Part shown: in pieces, positions 9,197-16,522 of the stretch
Layout: each line of letters starts with the position of its first letter
How positions within the stretch are numbered: position 1 is the stretch's first letter
Origin: Streptomyces roseoviridis
GTDB lineage: Bacteria > Actinomycetota > Actinomycetes > Streptomycetales > Streptomycetaceae
NCBI RefSeq assembly: GCF_039535235.1
Contig: NZ_BAAAWU010000001.1
Span: forward strand, 4,526,001 to 4,590,000
Length of the DNA: 64,000 nt
Direction of reading: 5' to 3'
Made by a program: the position numbers and the translations under genes
Notes under the pieces: model-generated
What the model saw: the letters and a program-made list of their open reading frames with translations, nothing else
Told to the model about the DNA's origin: nothing
The model's database searches: none

Positions 9197-9840
9197 GCGG
9201 GGCCCGTCCGGAACATCAGGTCGGCGAGCGAGCGGAAGTAGTCGCCGGGGTCGTGGTCGCCGACCGCTCCGGCCACGTTGTGGGTGAGCAGCAGGGTCGC
9301 GAAGCCGTGGGCGAGGGACCAGGCGGCGATGCCCGCGGTGCGCGGGTCCGGGGCGGTGCGCGGGTCCGGGGCGGGGCCGGTGGCGGTGGCGGGACCGGTG
9401 ACGGTGGCGGGGCCGGTGGCGGTGGCGGGGCCGTCGGCGTCGGTGAGGCTCGTGATGCCGGCGCGGAGTTCGGCGGAGGCCCGCTCCTTGGCGGCGAGCA
9501 GCCCGGGGTCGTCGGCGCGGTACAGGCCGGGCTGGAACATCACCTGGAAGTGCGCCGGGTGGGCGAGGGCGAACCGTACGTACCGCACTCCTCGTTCCCG
9601 CAGGTCAGGGGCGTCGGCGAGGGCGTCGGCGAGCAGGTCGTAGCCCTGTGCGGCGATCGCGGTGAGCAGGCCGGTGCGGTCCTTGAAGTGGTGGGCGGGG
9701 GCGGCGTGCGAGACGCCCGCGCGGCGCGCGAGGTCGCGCAGGCTGAGCGCGCCCGGCCCGTCGGTGGCGATGACGTCGAGGGCGGCGGTGAGGACGGACT
9801 GCCGCAGGTCGCCGTGGTGATAGGTGCGCCGACTGGTCAT
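9193..9840 (-). CDS. TetR/AcrR family transcriptional regulator
   Basis: This 215-residue regulator has a typical N-terminal helix-turn-helix: YHHGDLRQSVLTAALDVI, then LSLRDLARRAGVSHAAPAHHFKDRTGLL at about residues 36-62. The rest looks like a WHG-type TetR C-terminal domain. Between residues about 135 and 165 it carries a low-complexity insert made of TATGPA and DPRTA repeats, encoded by GC-rich tandem repeats at about 9340-9435. It is divergent from the SCO6745-like gene and upstream of the lipase. Two operator-like direct repeats lie in the divergent promoter, so autoregulation and control of both neighbours is the likely arrangement. Confidence 0.92.
   Translation of the reverse strand: MTSRRTYHHGDLRQSVLTAALDVIATDGPGALSLRDLARRAGVSHAAPAHHFKDRTGLLTAIAAQGYDLLADALADAPDLRERGVRYVRFALAHPAHFQVMFQPGLYRADDPGLLAAKERASAELRAGITSLTDADGPATATGPATVTGPATATGPAPDPRTAPDPRTAGIAAWSLAHGFATLLLTHNVAGAVGDHDPGDYFRSLADLMFRTGPA
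9340..9435. repeat. In-frame tandem repeats within the TetR gene
   Basis: Two 18-base copies of GCGCGGGTCCGGGGCGGT-type sequence are followed by four or five units of about 18 bases built on GGGGCCGGTGGCGGTGGC. They add about 30 residues (TATGPA- and DPRTA-type repeats) to the ligand-binding half of the regulator. All unit lengths are multiples of three, so the frame is kept. Confidence 0.75.
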
Positions 9841-9917
9841 GGCGGCAGCCTACGCCGGATCTAGTCATTGACAAGTTGAGCCCGCGGAGGCAATCTAGCC
9901 AGTGACAAGATGAGGGT
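9841..9917. promoter_or_regulatory. Divergent promoter with two direct operator-like repeats
   Basis: Two copies of the 22-base pattern ATCTAGNCANTGACAAGNTGAG lie at 9859-9880 and 9893-9914, 34 bases apart; they differ at only three positions. On the minus strand a -10 box TAGGCT (9852-9847) lies six bases before the TetR ATG, with TTGTCA about 16 bases further upstream inside the first repeat. On the plus strand the second repeat ends three bases before the GTG of the SCO6745-like gene. The layout suggests that the TetR protein binds both copies and covers both promoters. That binding is inference. Confidence 0.65.
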
Positions 9918-10841
9918 GTGAGGGAGGACGTGGACGTGATGACCGCGGAGAACGCGTACGGCTCCGGTGCCGACAGCGTCGAGCCGGGCCAGGTGCGCCG
10001 GCTGTGGCACCTGCTCGAACCCCTGCACGCGCTGCACTACTACGCCCCCGAGGCGTTCGAGGAGGCCGCCGCCCTGGGCTACGACGTCGAGGAACGCTGG
10101 CCCTCCTACTTCGCCTGGCGCGCCGCCGCCCTCGGGCCCGTCGGCGCCGAACGGGTGGCCTCGGCCTTCTACTCCTTCAGCCCGGACAAGGTCGCCCGCC
10201 ACGTCCCCGCCGTCTGGCGGACCGCCGCCCCCGCCGACGTCCTCGCCGCCCGGCTCCGCGCCGTCGACCGGACCTACCGGGTGCACCTCGGCGCCGACGT
10301 CCTCGAGGGCCCCGCCCTCGCCGAGGCCGCCGTCCTCGCCCGCCGCGCCGCCGAGGCGGCCGGGACCGCCGGCCGCCCCCTGGCCGCCGCCCACGCCGAA
10401 CTCCCCTGGTCCGACGTCCCCCACCTCGCCCTGTGGCAGGCCGCCACGCTCCTGCGCGAACACCGCGGCGACGGCCACCTCGCCGCCCTGATGGCGGCCG
10501 GGCTCGACCCCGTCGAGTCCCTCGTCTCCTTCGCCGCGGTCGGCGCCGCCGCCGAGGAGACCTTCGCCGGCCGCGGCTGGAGCGGGGAGCAGTGGAGCGC
10601 CGCCCGCGACCGGCTCGCCGCCCGCGGCCTGGTCCACCCCGACGGCACCGCCACCGACGCCGGACGCGCCCTGCGCGCCGAGGTCGAACGCCGCACGGAC
10701 GCACTCGCCGCCGGTCCGTGGGCCGCGCTGGGGCCGGAGGCGACCGGGCGGCTGGCGGAGCTGCTGGGCGGGCCGTGGCTGGCGGCCGTCGGATCCGGAC
10801 TCCTGCCGTCGGAGAACACGCTGGGTATCGGCAGGATCTGA
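9918..10841 (+). CDS. SCO6745-like family protein (conserved actinobacterial HTH-like protein)
   Basis: The 307-residue product begins with an acidic head and then the conserved segment RRLWHLLEPLHALHYYAPEAFEE, the start of the actinobacterial family known as SCO6745-like. Later conserved parts are YSFSPDKVARHVPAVW near residue 80 and a C-terminal winged-helix-like segment (AARDRLAARGLVHPDGTATDAGRALRAEVER). No enzymatic motif is visible. The biochemical function of the family is unknown to me. I chose the GTG at 9918; an ATG lies seven codons further on. It is transcribed away from the TetR gene and shares its operators, so it is probably part of that regulon. Confidence 0.82.
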   Translation: MREDVDVMTAENAYGSGADSVEPGQVRRLWHLLEPLHALHYYAPEAFEEAAALGYDVEERWPSYFAWRAAALGPVGAERVASAFYSFSPDKVARHVPAVWRTAAPADVLAARLRAVDRTYRVHLGADVLEGPALAEAAVLARRAAEAAGTAGRPLAAAHAELPWSDVPHLALWQAATLLREHRGDGHLAALMAAGLDPVESLVSFAAVGAAAEETFAGRGWSGEQWSAARDRLAARGLVHPDGTATDAGRALRAEVERRTDALAAGPWAALGPEATGRLAELLGGPWLAAVGSGLLPSENTLGIGRI

Positions 10842-10934
10842 CGGCGGATCCGGTGTCCGCCTCCCGTATCCCGCCTCCCGTTCCCGTGTTCCCGCCCGCC
10901 CCGCCCGACAGCAGCGCCCCGGCGGCCACCGGCC

Positions 10935-10946
10935 TAGGATCGAGGG
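10935..10946 (+). promoter_or_regulatory. -10 box of a leaderless promoter (HNH nuclease gene)
   Basis: TAGGAT at 10935-10940 ends six bases before the GTG at 10947. That puts the predicted transcription start at or next to the start codon. No Shine-Dalgarno sequence is present. Confidence 0.6.
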
Positions 10947-11618
10947 GTGCCGACGCATCAGAAGCCCCTCACCGCCACGGCCTTCGCCGTCCTCGCCCTG
11001 CTCGCCGGTGCCGCCTGCTCGCCCGGTGACGACGCACCCTCCGCCAAGGGCGGCGCCGGAACCGCCCTCGCCGCCGTCGACACGCTGACGGTCAAGGGCA
11101 GGGCGCCGAAGACCGGTTACGACCGGGAGAAGTTCGGGCGGGCGTGGACGGACGTCGACCGCAACGGCTGCGGCACCCGGGACGACGTACTCCGGCGCGA
11201 TCTGACCGGCGTCCGTTACAAGGACGGCGGTCACTGCAAGGTGGCCACCGGCACCCTGACCGCCGACCCGTACACCGGCGGGTCCGTCGACTACGTCCGC
11301 GGCCGCAGCAAGGTGGACATCGACCACGTCGTCGCGCTGTCCGACGCCTGGCAGAAGGGCGCGCAGAAGTGGGACGCCGGCACCCGGCTGCGGTTCGCCA
11401 ACGACCCGCTCAACCTGCTCGCCGTGGACGCGACGGCCAACCGCCGCAAGTCCGACGGTGACGCCGCGACCTGGCTGCCGCCGAACCGGGCCTACCGCTG
11501 CCCGTACGTGGCCCGGCAGGTCGCCGTGAAGAAGAAGTACGGGGTCTGGGTGACCGCGGCCGAGCGGGACGCGATGAAGCGGGTGCTCGGGAGCTGCCCG
11601 GGCCAGCGGCTGCCGTAG
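10947..11618 (+). CDS. Secreted HNH family endonuclease
   Basis: The 223-residue product has an N-terminal signal segment (AFAVLALLAGAAC) that could be a signal peptide or a weak lipobox, so it acts outside the cytoplasm. The nuclease domain is the DUF1524/HNH type: the first metal-site motif is VDIDHVVALSDAW near residue 128, the Asn-containing second strand is FANDPLNLLAVDATANRRKSDGD near 150-172, and the end is WLPPNRAYRCPYVARQVAVKKKYGVWV. Cysteines at about residues 73, 94 and 193 may form disulfides. Secreted nucleases of this kind degrade extracellular DNA for nutrients. It is a single gene with its own leaderless promoter. Confidence 0.92.
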   Translation: MPTHQKPLTATAFAVLALLAGAACSPGDDAPSAKGGAGTALAAVDTLTVKGRAPKTGYDREKFGRAWTDVDRNGCGTRDDVLRRDLTGVRYKDGGHCKVATGTLTADPYTGGSVDYVRGRSKVDIDHVVALSDAWQKGAQKWDAGTRLRFANDPLNLLAVDATANRRKSDGDAATWLPPNRAYRCPYVARQVAVKKKYGVWVTAAERDAMKRVLGSCPGQRLP

Positions 11619-11664
11619 CCGCACGCCGGTGAAAAATCGTTTCGCCCGCCTCGTGGTCCGCGAC

Positions 11665-11677
11665 TAGCCTCCCGCCC
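11665..11677 (+). promoter_or_regulatory. -10 box of a likely leaderless promoter (GNAT gene)
   Basis: TAGCCT at 11665-11670 lies seven bases before the ATG at 11678. No ribosome binding site is visible, so a leaderless transcript is likely. Confidence 0.5.
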
Positions 11678-12427
11678 ATGGACCTGCACATCACGACTCT
11701 CGCCGAACGCCCCCACCTCCAGGGGCCCCTGTGGGACATGAAGCACCTCTGGCCGGAGTTCATGATGTACGACCCGGTCGGCTGGTCCCACATGGGCAGG
11801 ATCGTGACCGACTTCCCCGAGTACGTCCTCGTCGCCACCGACGGGGTCGACGGGCCGTTCGTGGCGCGGGGGTTCAGCGTCCCCTTCGAGCTGGGGGCGA
11901 AGGGGCGCGGCGAACTGCCCGACACCGGCTGGGACCAGGTCCTGCTCTGGGCGTTCTCCGACCTGCGGCACGGCCGCACGCCGGACACCGTCAGCGCGAT
12001 CGAGATCACCGTGGACACGAGCGCGCTCGGGCAGGGCGTCTCGCACCGCATGCTGGCGGCCATGCGCGACAACGCCCGCCGGCTCGGCTTCTCCGACGTC
12101 GTCGCCCCGGTGCGGCCCAACGGCAAGCACCTGGAGGCAGCGTCCGCCATCCACGAGTACGCCTTCCGCACGCGGGAGTCGGACGGCCTGCCGCACGACC
12201 CGTGGCTGCGCGTCCACGTTCGCGCGGGCGGCACCGTGGAGAAGGTCGCCCCGGCGTCGATGACGATCGGCGGCTCCGTGGAGCAGTGGCGCCGCTGGAC
12301 GGGCCTGCCCTTCGACGCCGACGGCCCGGTCGACGTCGAGGGCGCCCTGGTGCCGGTGCACTGCGAGGCGTCGCGGGGCTACGCGGTCTACGTCGAACCG
12401 AACGTCTGGGTGCGCCACCGCCTGTGA
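11678..12427 (+). CDS. GNAT-type N-acetyltransferase family protein
   Basis: The 249-residue protein has the fold order of a GNAT acetyltransferase: MDLHITTLAERP at the N-terminus, a strand AIEITVDTSALGQGVSHRML near residue 108-128 where QGVSHRM resembles the acetyl-CoA pyrophosphate loop (Q/RxxG/A), then NARRLGFSDVVAPVRPNGK. The C-terminal 60 residues are an extra domain with strands and the VEQWRRWTGLPFD segment. The substrate is unknown. Confidence in the family is moderate because the core is atypical. It stands alone, and its last codon is the first base of a tandem repeat array. Confidence 0.75.
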   Translation: MDLHITTLAERPHLQGPLWDMKHLWPEFMMYDPVGWSHMGRIVTDFPEYVLVATDGVDGPFVARGFSVPFELGAKGRGELPDTGWDQVLLWAFSDLRHGRTPDTVSAIEITVDTSALGQGVSHRMLAAMRDNARRLGFSDVVAPVRPNGKHLEAASAIHEYAFRTRESDGLPHDPWLRVHVRAGGTVEKVAPASMTIGGSVEQWRRWTGLPFDADGPVDVEGALVPVHCEASRGYAVYVEPNVWVRHRL

Positions 12428-12571
12428 ACCACCGCATCCACGCGCAGTGGCTGTGAACCACCGCATCCACGGGCAGCGGCTGGGAACGGCCGCACCCGCT
12501 TCACAGCGGCTGCGAACCGCCGAACCCACTTCACAGCGGGTGTGAACCGTCGCACCCGCTGCACCTGTCGA
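12424..12571. repeat. 29-30-bp tandem repeat array (five copies)
   Basis: Five units of 29 or 30 bases start at about 12424, 12453, 12482, 12512 and 12542. The first two are almost identical (GTGAACCACCGCATCCACGC start); the later ones diverge. The array begins in the last codon of the GNAT gene, so its stop codon is part of unit one. Confidence 0.85.
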
Positions 12572-12604
12572 AGCACGTCCGGCCGTGCCGGCGGCCGGAC
12601 GTGC

Positions 12605-12649
12605 GAAAGGCGTGAAGGCCACCCCCCTCCGGAGGCCTTCACGCCTTTC
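12605..12649. terminator. Bidirectional terminator, GNAT gene / lipoprotein gene
   Basis: A 16-bp perfect inverted repeat (GAAAGGCGTGAAGGCC, arms 12605-12620 and 12634-12649, 13-base loop) lies between the convergent GNAT gene and the lipoprotein gene ending at 12681. Confidence 0.8.
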
Positions 12650-12680
12650 ACGTCTCACGCGGTCCCGAAGGGCCGGACCG

Positions 12681-13439
12681 TCAGCCGAGGCTCTTCTCGT
12701 CCACGATGTCCTTCTTCTGCGGCGTCTGCGCCACCACCGGCTTGTCGTAGTCCGAGAACGTGATCGTGCCCGGCTCCTCGCCGCCGGTCGTCACGACCTT
12801 CAGCAGGTGCGGCTTGCCCTCCGTGGCCACGTAGAAGGTGGTCTTCTCGTCCTTGAGGGTCTGCGTCAGCGTCAGCGCCTTGCGTCCGCCGACCGTGGTC
12901 TCCTCGCCGCGGACCGTGCCGGCGGTGGTCTGCTCGAAGTCGGCGAGGAGCGCCTTGAGGTCGCAGAGTTCGAGCATGTCCTTGGCGTCCGGGTCCTCGG
13001 CGTCGGTCTTCACCCAGCGGTCCTTGAGCTCCTTGAGCAGGGCCTGCTGGACCTCCTCCGGCTCTCCCTTGGCCTGCTCCTTCAGGAAGGCCTCGTCGAA
13101 GCGGAGGTAGACGGCCTTGTCGGCGGGCCGGAGCAGTTCGGCCGTGCCCGTCGTGTCGACGGTCATGGTTCCGGCGCACTTCCCCTGGAGGTCGGTCGAC
13201 ACGTACGCCTTCAGCGGGCCCTCGGTGGTCTTGAGGGAGATGTCCATGGTCAGTGACGTGGCGGTCTTCGTCTCCGCCACCGCCTTGTCGACGATCCGGG
13301 GCCCGGTCAGGTCGCCGAAGGGCCCGGTGGCCTTCGGGTCGTCGCCGGAGAAGGGGCCGCAGGCGGTCGCGCCGAGCGCGACGACGGCGCAGAGGGCGGC
13401 GGCGAGGGCGGTGCGGCGGGGGCGGACGATGGCAGGCAT
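12681..13439 (-). CDS. Putative lipoprotein, LppX/LprG-like
   Basis: The ATG at 13439 is preceded by GGAG at a good distance and gives a 252-residue protein. It has a twin-arginine-free signal segment (ALAAALCAVVALGATAC) ending at a cysteine that would be lipid-modified. The mature part begins with an acidic linker and then strands such as SLTMDISLKTTEGPLKAYVSTDLQGKCAGTMTV and FYVATEGKPHLLKVVTTGGEEPGTITFSDY, the two-sheet layout of LppX/LprAFG lipoproteins that carry acyl lipids across the envelope. The assignment to this family is by overall pattern, not by a single motif. It is a single gene; the 10-bp repeats at 13481 lie upstream of it. Confidence 0.75.
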   Translation of the reverse strand: MPAIVRPRRTALAAALCAVVALGATACGPFSGDDPKATGPFGDLTGPRIVDKAVAETKTATSLTMDISLKTTEGPLKAYVSTDLQGKCAGTMTVDTTGTAELLRPADKAVYLRFDEAFLKEQAKGEPEEVQQALLKELKDRWVKTDAEDPDAKDMLELCDLKALLADFEQTTAGTVRGEETTVGGRKALTLTQTLKDEKTTFYVATEGKPHLLKVVTTGGEEPGTITFSDYDKPVVAQTPQKKDIVDEKSLG

Positions 13440-13480
13440 GACGGATCTCCGAGGGGGATGAGGGTGGTACGGGCAAGCAG

Positions 13481-13520
13481 GGGAGCGGCAGGGAACGGCA
13501 GGGAACGGCAGGGAACGGCT
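13481..13520. repeat. 10-bp tandem repeat, four copies
   Basis: Four units of GGGAACGGCA (the first reads GGGAGCGGCA) lie head to tail upstream of the lipoprotein start, in its likely promoter or leader region. Confidence 0.85.
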
Positions 13521-13700
13521 GAGGCCGGCCGAGCTTCGCCCCCATGACGGCGGCTGGCGCGACGGATCAATAACAGCAGAGCCTGTGAACCGAGTCAACA
13601 CGGTTCACAGGGAACGGTCCGGCTCACACTGTGAAGTGGTGTCAACGGCGTCAGCAGTAAGATCGGCGTCACATGTCAGGCGGGACGAGGGGAGCGGCAC

Positions 13701-15818
13701 GTGCCGGAGAGCGCAGCTGAGGTGACCGCCGCGGGCATCGCCCGCCTCGCGGGGGTCGGCAGGGCCGCCGTGAGCAACTGGCGCCGCCGCCACGCCGACT
13801 TCCCCAAACCCGTCGGCGGCACCGAGACCAGTCCGTCCTTCGCCCTCGCCGACGTCGAGGCGTGGCTGCGCGCCCAGGGCAAACTGGCCGAGGTCCCGCT
13901 CGCCGAACGCGTCTGGCAGCAGATCGCCGGACACCCCGCGGGTGCCGTCACCGCCCTCGTCCACGCGGGCTGCGCCCTCCTCCTCGTACGCGACCGGGCC
14001 GCGGCCTGGCCCACGCTGGCCGCCGCGCCCGACGCGCGCCTCGCGGAGCTGCTTCCGGTGCCCCTGGAGGAGACGCTGACCGAGCGCTTCGGCGCCGAGC
14101 GAAGCGTCCACACCCCCACGGCCCGCGCCCTCGCCCCGTCCGTCCCGCTCCTGCGCGGCGTGGCCGACATGGCGGCCGGCGCCACCCCGCGCGAGGTCTT
14201 CGACTTCCTCCTCGGCCGCCACCTGGACGCCAACCCCCGCCAGTACACGCTCACCCCGCCCGGCCCCGCCGCCCTCATGGCGGCGCTCGCCGGCCCGGCG
14301 GCCACGGTCCTCGACCCCGCCTGCGGCACCGGAGCCCTGCTCACCGCCACCGCCGCGGCGCCCGCCCCCGGCGGCACCGCCCCGGCCCCCACCGCCCTCT
14401 ACGGCCAGGACGCCGACCCCGACCTGGCCGCGCTGACCGCCCTGCGCCTCGCGCTCTCCACCGACACCGCCGTCGACGTCCGGGTCCTGTCCGGCGACAC
14501 CCTGCGGGCGGACGCCTTCCCGGCCCTCGGCGCCGACGCCGTGCTGTGCCACCCGCCGTTCAACGAGCGCAACTGGGGACACGACGAACTGGCCTACGAC
14601 TCCCGCTGGGAGTACGGCTTCCCGGCCCGTACCGAGTCCGAGCTGGCCTGGGTCCAGCACGCTTTGGCCCGGCTGCGCCCCGGCGGCACCGCCGTGATCC
14701 TCATGCCGCCCGCCGCCGCCTCCCGCCGCTCGGGCCGCCGCATCCGGGCCGACCTGCTGCGCCGCGGCGCCCTGCGGGCCGTCGTCGCCCTGCCCGCCGG
14801 CGCCGCGCCCCCGTACGGCATCCCGCTCCACCTCTGGGTGCTGCGCAGGCCCGTCCCCGGCGAACGCCCCGCCGCCGAACTGCTCTTCGTCGACACCGCG
14901 CACGAGACCGCCGCCGGCACGGCGACGGGCACGGCCACCGGTGGCCGCGACCGCCTGGACTGGACGTCCGTCGAGAGCGCCGTCCTGGCCGCCTGGCGGT
15001 CCTTCGACCGGACCGGCACCCTCACCGCGACACCCGGCGGGAGCCGCGCCGTCCCGGTCATCGAACTCCTCGACGACGACGTCGACCTGGCCCCCGCCCG
15101 CCACCTCCCGCCGCCCGCCGCCGCCGAAGGAGCGGCACAGCTCACCGGCGTCCGCGAACGGCTCACCGAGACCCTGCGCCGCACCCGCGAGCTGACCCCG
15201 CCGCCCGCCGCGGACAGCGGTTCCGGAGCCCTGCGCTGGCCCGCCACCACTGTCGGCGAACTCGCCCGCGCGGGCGCCCTCACGCTGCGCGCCGGCGGCA
15301 CCGGCGCCACCCCGGCCGGCGTCGCGGTCCCCGTCCCCGTCCTCACCGACACCGACGTCCTCGCCGGCCACGCCCCCTCCGGCGCGCTTCCCGAGGCCCC
15401 GGCCGGGGGCCCCGCCGAGGAACCCGTGCTGCTCGCCGCCGGCGACGTGGTCGTCCCCGTCCTGGGCGGCGGCTCGGTCGCCCGGGTCGTCGACGACGCC
15501 ACGGCCGGCGCCGCCCTCGGCCGCAACGTCCACCTCCTGCGCCCCGACCCCGCGGCCCTCGACCCCTGGTTCCTGGCCGGCTTCCTGCGCGCCACCGCCA
15601 ACAACCGCCAGGCCAGTTCGTACGCCTCCACCGCCACCCGGCTCGACGTCCGCCGCCTCCAGCTGCCCCGCCTGCCGCTCGGCGAGCAGCGGCGCTACGG
15701 GGAGCGGTTCCGGGCGCTCGCGGAGTTCGAGGAGGCGCTGCGGCTCGCGGGACGGCTCGGCGAGCAGCTGGTGCAGGGCATGTACGACGGCCTCGCGGAC
15801 GGCTCGGTCGCGCCCTGA
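13701..15818 (+). CDS. Orphan N-6 adenine DNA methyltransferase-like protein with N-terminal HTH
   Basis: The 705-residue protein begins with a helix-turn-helix (AGIARLAGVGRAAVSNWRRRH, residues 10-30). It then has a type-I-like HsdM core: motif I DPACGTG at about 205-211 for S-adenosylmethionine, a QDADPD strand at about 240, and the catalytic region near 284. There the expected NPPF reads HPPF (His284), which departs from the (D/N/S)PP(Y/F) rule and may weaken or abolish methylation. Downstream come conserved MPPAAASRRSGRRIRADLLRRGALRAVVALP and a C-terminal part resembling a specificity domain (residues about 510-690). No restriction subunit is nearby. It starts at GTG 13701 behind GAGGGGAG. 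It could be an inactive, DNA-binding regulator. Confidence 0.85.
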   Translation: MPESAAEVTAAGIARLAGVGRAAVSNWRRRHADFPKPVGGTETSPSFALADVEAWLRAQGKLAEVPLAERVWQQIAGHPAGAVTALVHAGCALLLVRDRAAAWPTLAAAPDARLAELLPVPLEETLTERFGAERSVHTPTARALAPSVPLLRGVADMAAGATPREVFDFLLGRHLDANPRQYTLTPPGPAALMAALAGPAATVLDPACGTGALLTATAAAPAPGGTAPAPTALYGQDADPDLAALTALRLALSTDTAVDVRVLSGDTLRADAFPALGADAVLCHPPFNERNWGHDELAYDSRWEYGFPARTESELAWVQHALARLRPGGTAVILMPPAAASRRSGRRIRADLLRRGALRAVVALPAGAAPPYGIPLHLWVLRRPVPGERPAAELLFVDTAHETAAGTATGTATGGRDRLDWTSVESAVLAAWRSFDRTGTLTATPGGSRAVPVIELLDDDVDLAPARHLPPPAAAEGAAQLTGVRERLTETLRRTRELTPPPAADSGSGALRWPATTVGELARAGALTLRAGGTGATPAGVAVPVPVLTDTDVLAGHAPSGALPEAPAGGPAEEPVLLAAGDVVVPVLGGGSVARVVDDATAGAALGRNVHLLRPDPAALDPWFLAGFLRATANNRQASSYASTATRLDVRRLQLPRLPLGEQRRYGERFRALAEFEEALRLAGRLGEQLVQGMYDGLADGSVAP

Positions 15819-15901
15819 ACGCGGAACCCCGCGACCGATGTCGGGGCCGGTGTATACGCTCGTCCCCGACAGCAGAGCCCTCCAGGTGACCAGGAGCAGC
15901 C

Positions 15902-16522
15902 ATGTACGGCCACGGCTACCCGCAGCCCGTGCCACCGCAGCGCGGTGTTCCGGCCTCCGTCATCGTGCTGCGGGTGCTCTTCGCGGTGCTGCCGCTCCTC
16001 AGCCTCGGCATGCTCACGTGGGTGACGGCGCTGCGCATCGGCCTGCTGACCCGAAGGGCCAGGGACTGGGTCCTGCTCGCGGTGTCGGTGGCCGTCGTCA
16101 TCGCGGCCTTCGTGCTCATACCGGAGGACGAGAACGACACCTCCCTCCAGGGAGACCTGGTCGTGGGAATGGTGCTGCTCAACGCGGTGGCGTTCACCGC
16201 GTACTTCCTGGTGGCGGACATCCGCCACGCCCGCGCCCGGTCGGCCGCAGCGCCGGGCCAGGTCCCTCCGCCGTACCACCCGTACGCGGCGACGGTGCCG
16301 CAGCAGCACGGCTACGGCTACCCGCCCGTCACCCCCGCCCCGGCCCAGCCGGTGCCCCCCGCCCACTCCGCCCCGGCCGTGCCCCTCGTGCCGCCCGCGA
16401 CGCCCGCCGCGGCCCCGCCCCCGGGACCGCCGGCGGCCGGCGGACCCGGCCCCCGCATCGACGAGGTCCGGGCCGAGCTCGACGAGCTGAGCCGGCTGCT
16501 CCGTAAGGACGAGGGGAAGTGA
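15902..16522 (+). CDS. Small membrane protein with Pro-rich tail, coupled to a Ser/Thr kinase
   Basis: The 206-residue protein has three predicted membrane helices at about residues 20-45, 58-77 and 88-105, then a Pro/Ala/Tyr-rich cytoplasmic tail (PPPYHPYAATVPQQHGYGYPP), and ends in a short coiled coil (RIDEVRAELDELSRLLRKDEGK). I do not recognise a named family. Its stop overlaps the kinase GTG (GTGA), so the two proteins are made together; a role as membrane anchor, sensor or substrate of the kinase is plausible but not shown. Confidence 0.8.
   Translation: MYGHGYPQPVPPQRGVPASVIVLRVLFAVLPLLSLGMLTWVTALRIGLLTRRARDWVLLAVSVAVVIAAFVLIPEDENDTSLQGDLVVGMVLLNAVAFTAYFLVADIRHARARSAAAPGQVPPPYHPYAATVPQQHGYGYPPVTPAPAQPVPPAHSAPAVPLVPPATPAAAPPPGPPAAGGPGPRIDEVRAELDELSRLLRKDEGK

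Noticed and set aside
12424..12571. Possible CRISPR array
   Set aside because: Units are contiguous with no spacers, repeats vary, and no cas genes are present. The same applies to the arrays at 18667 and 50496.
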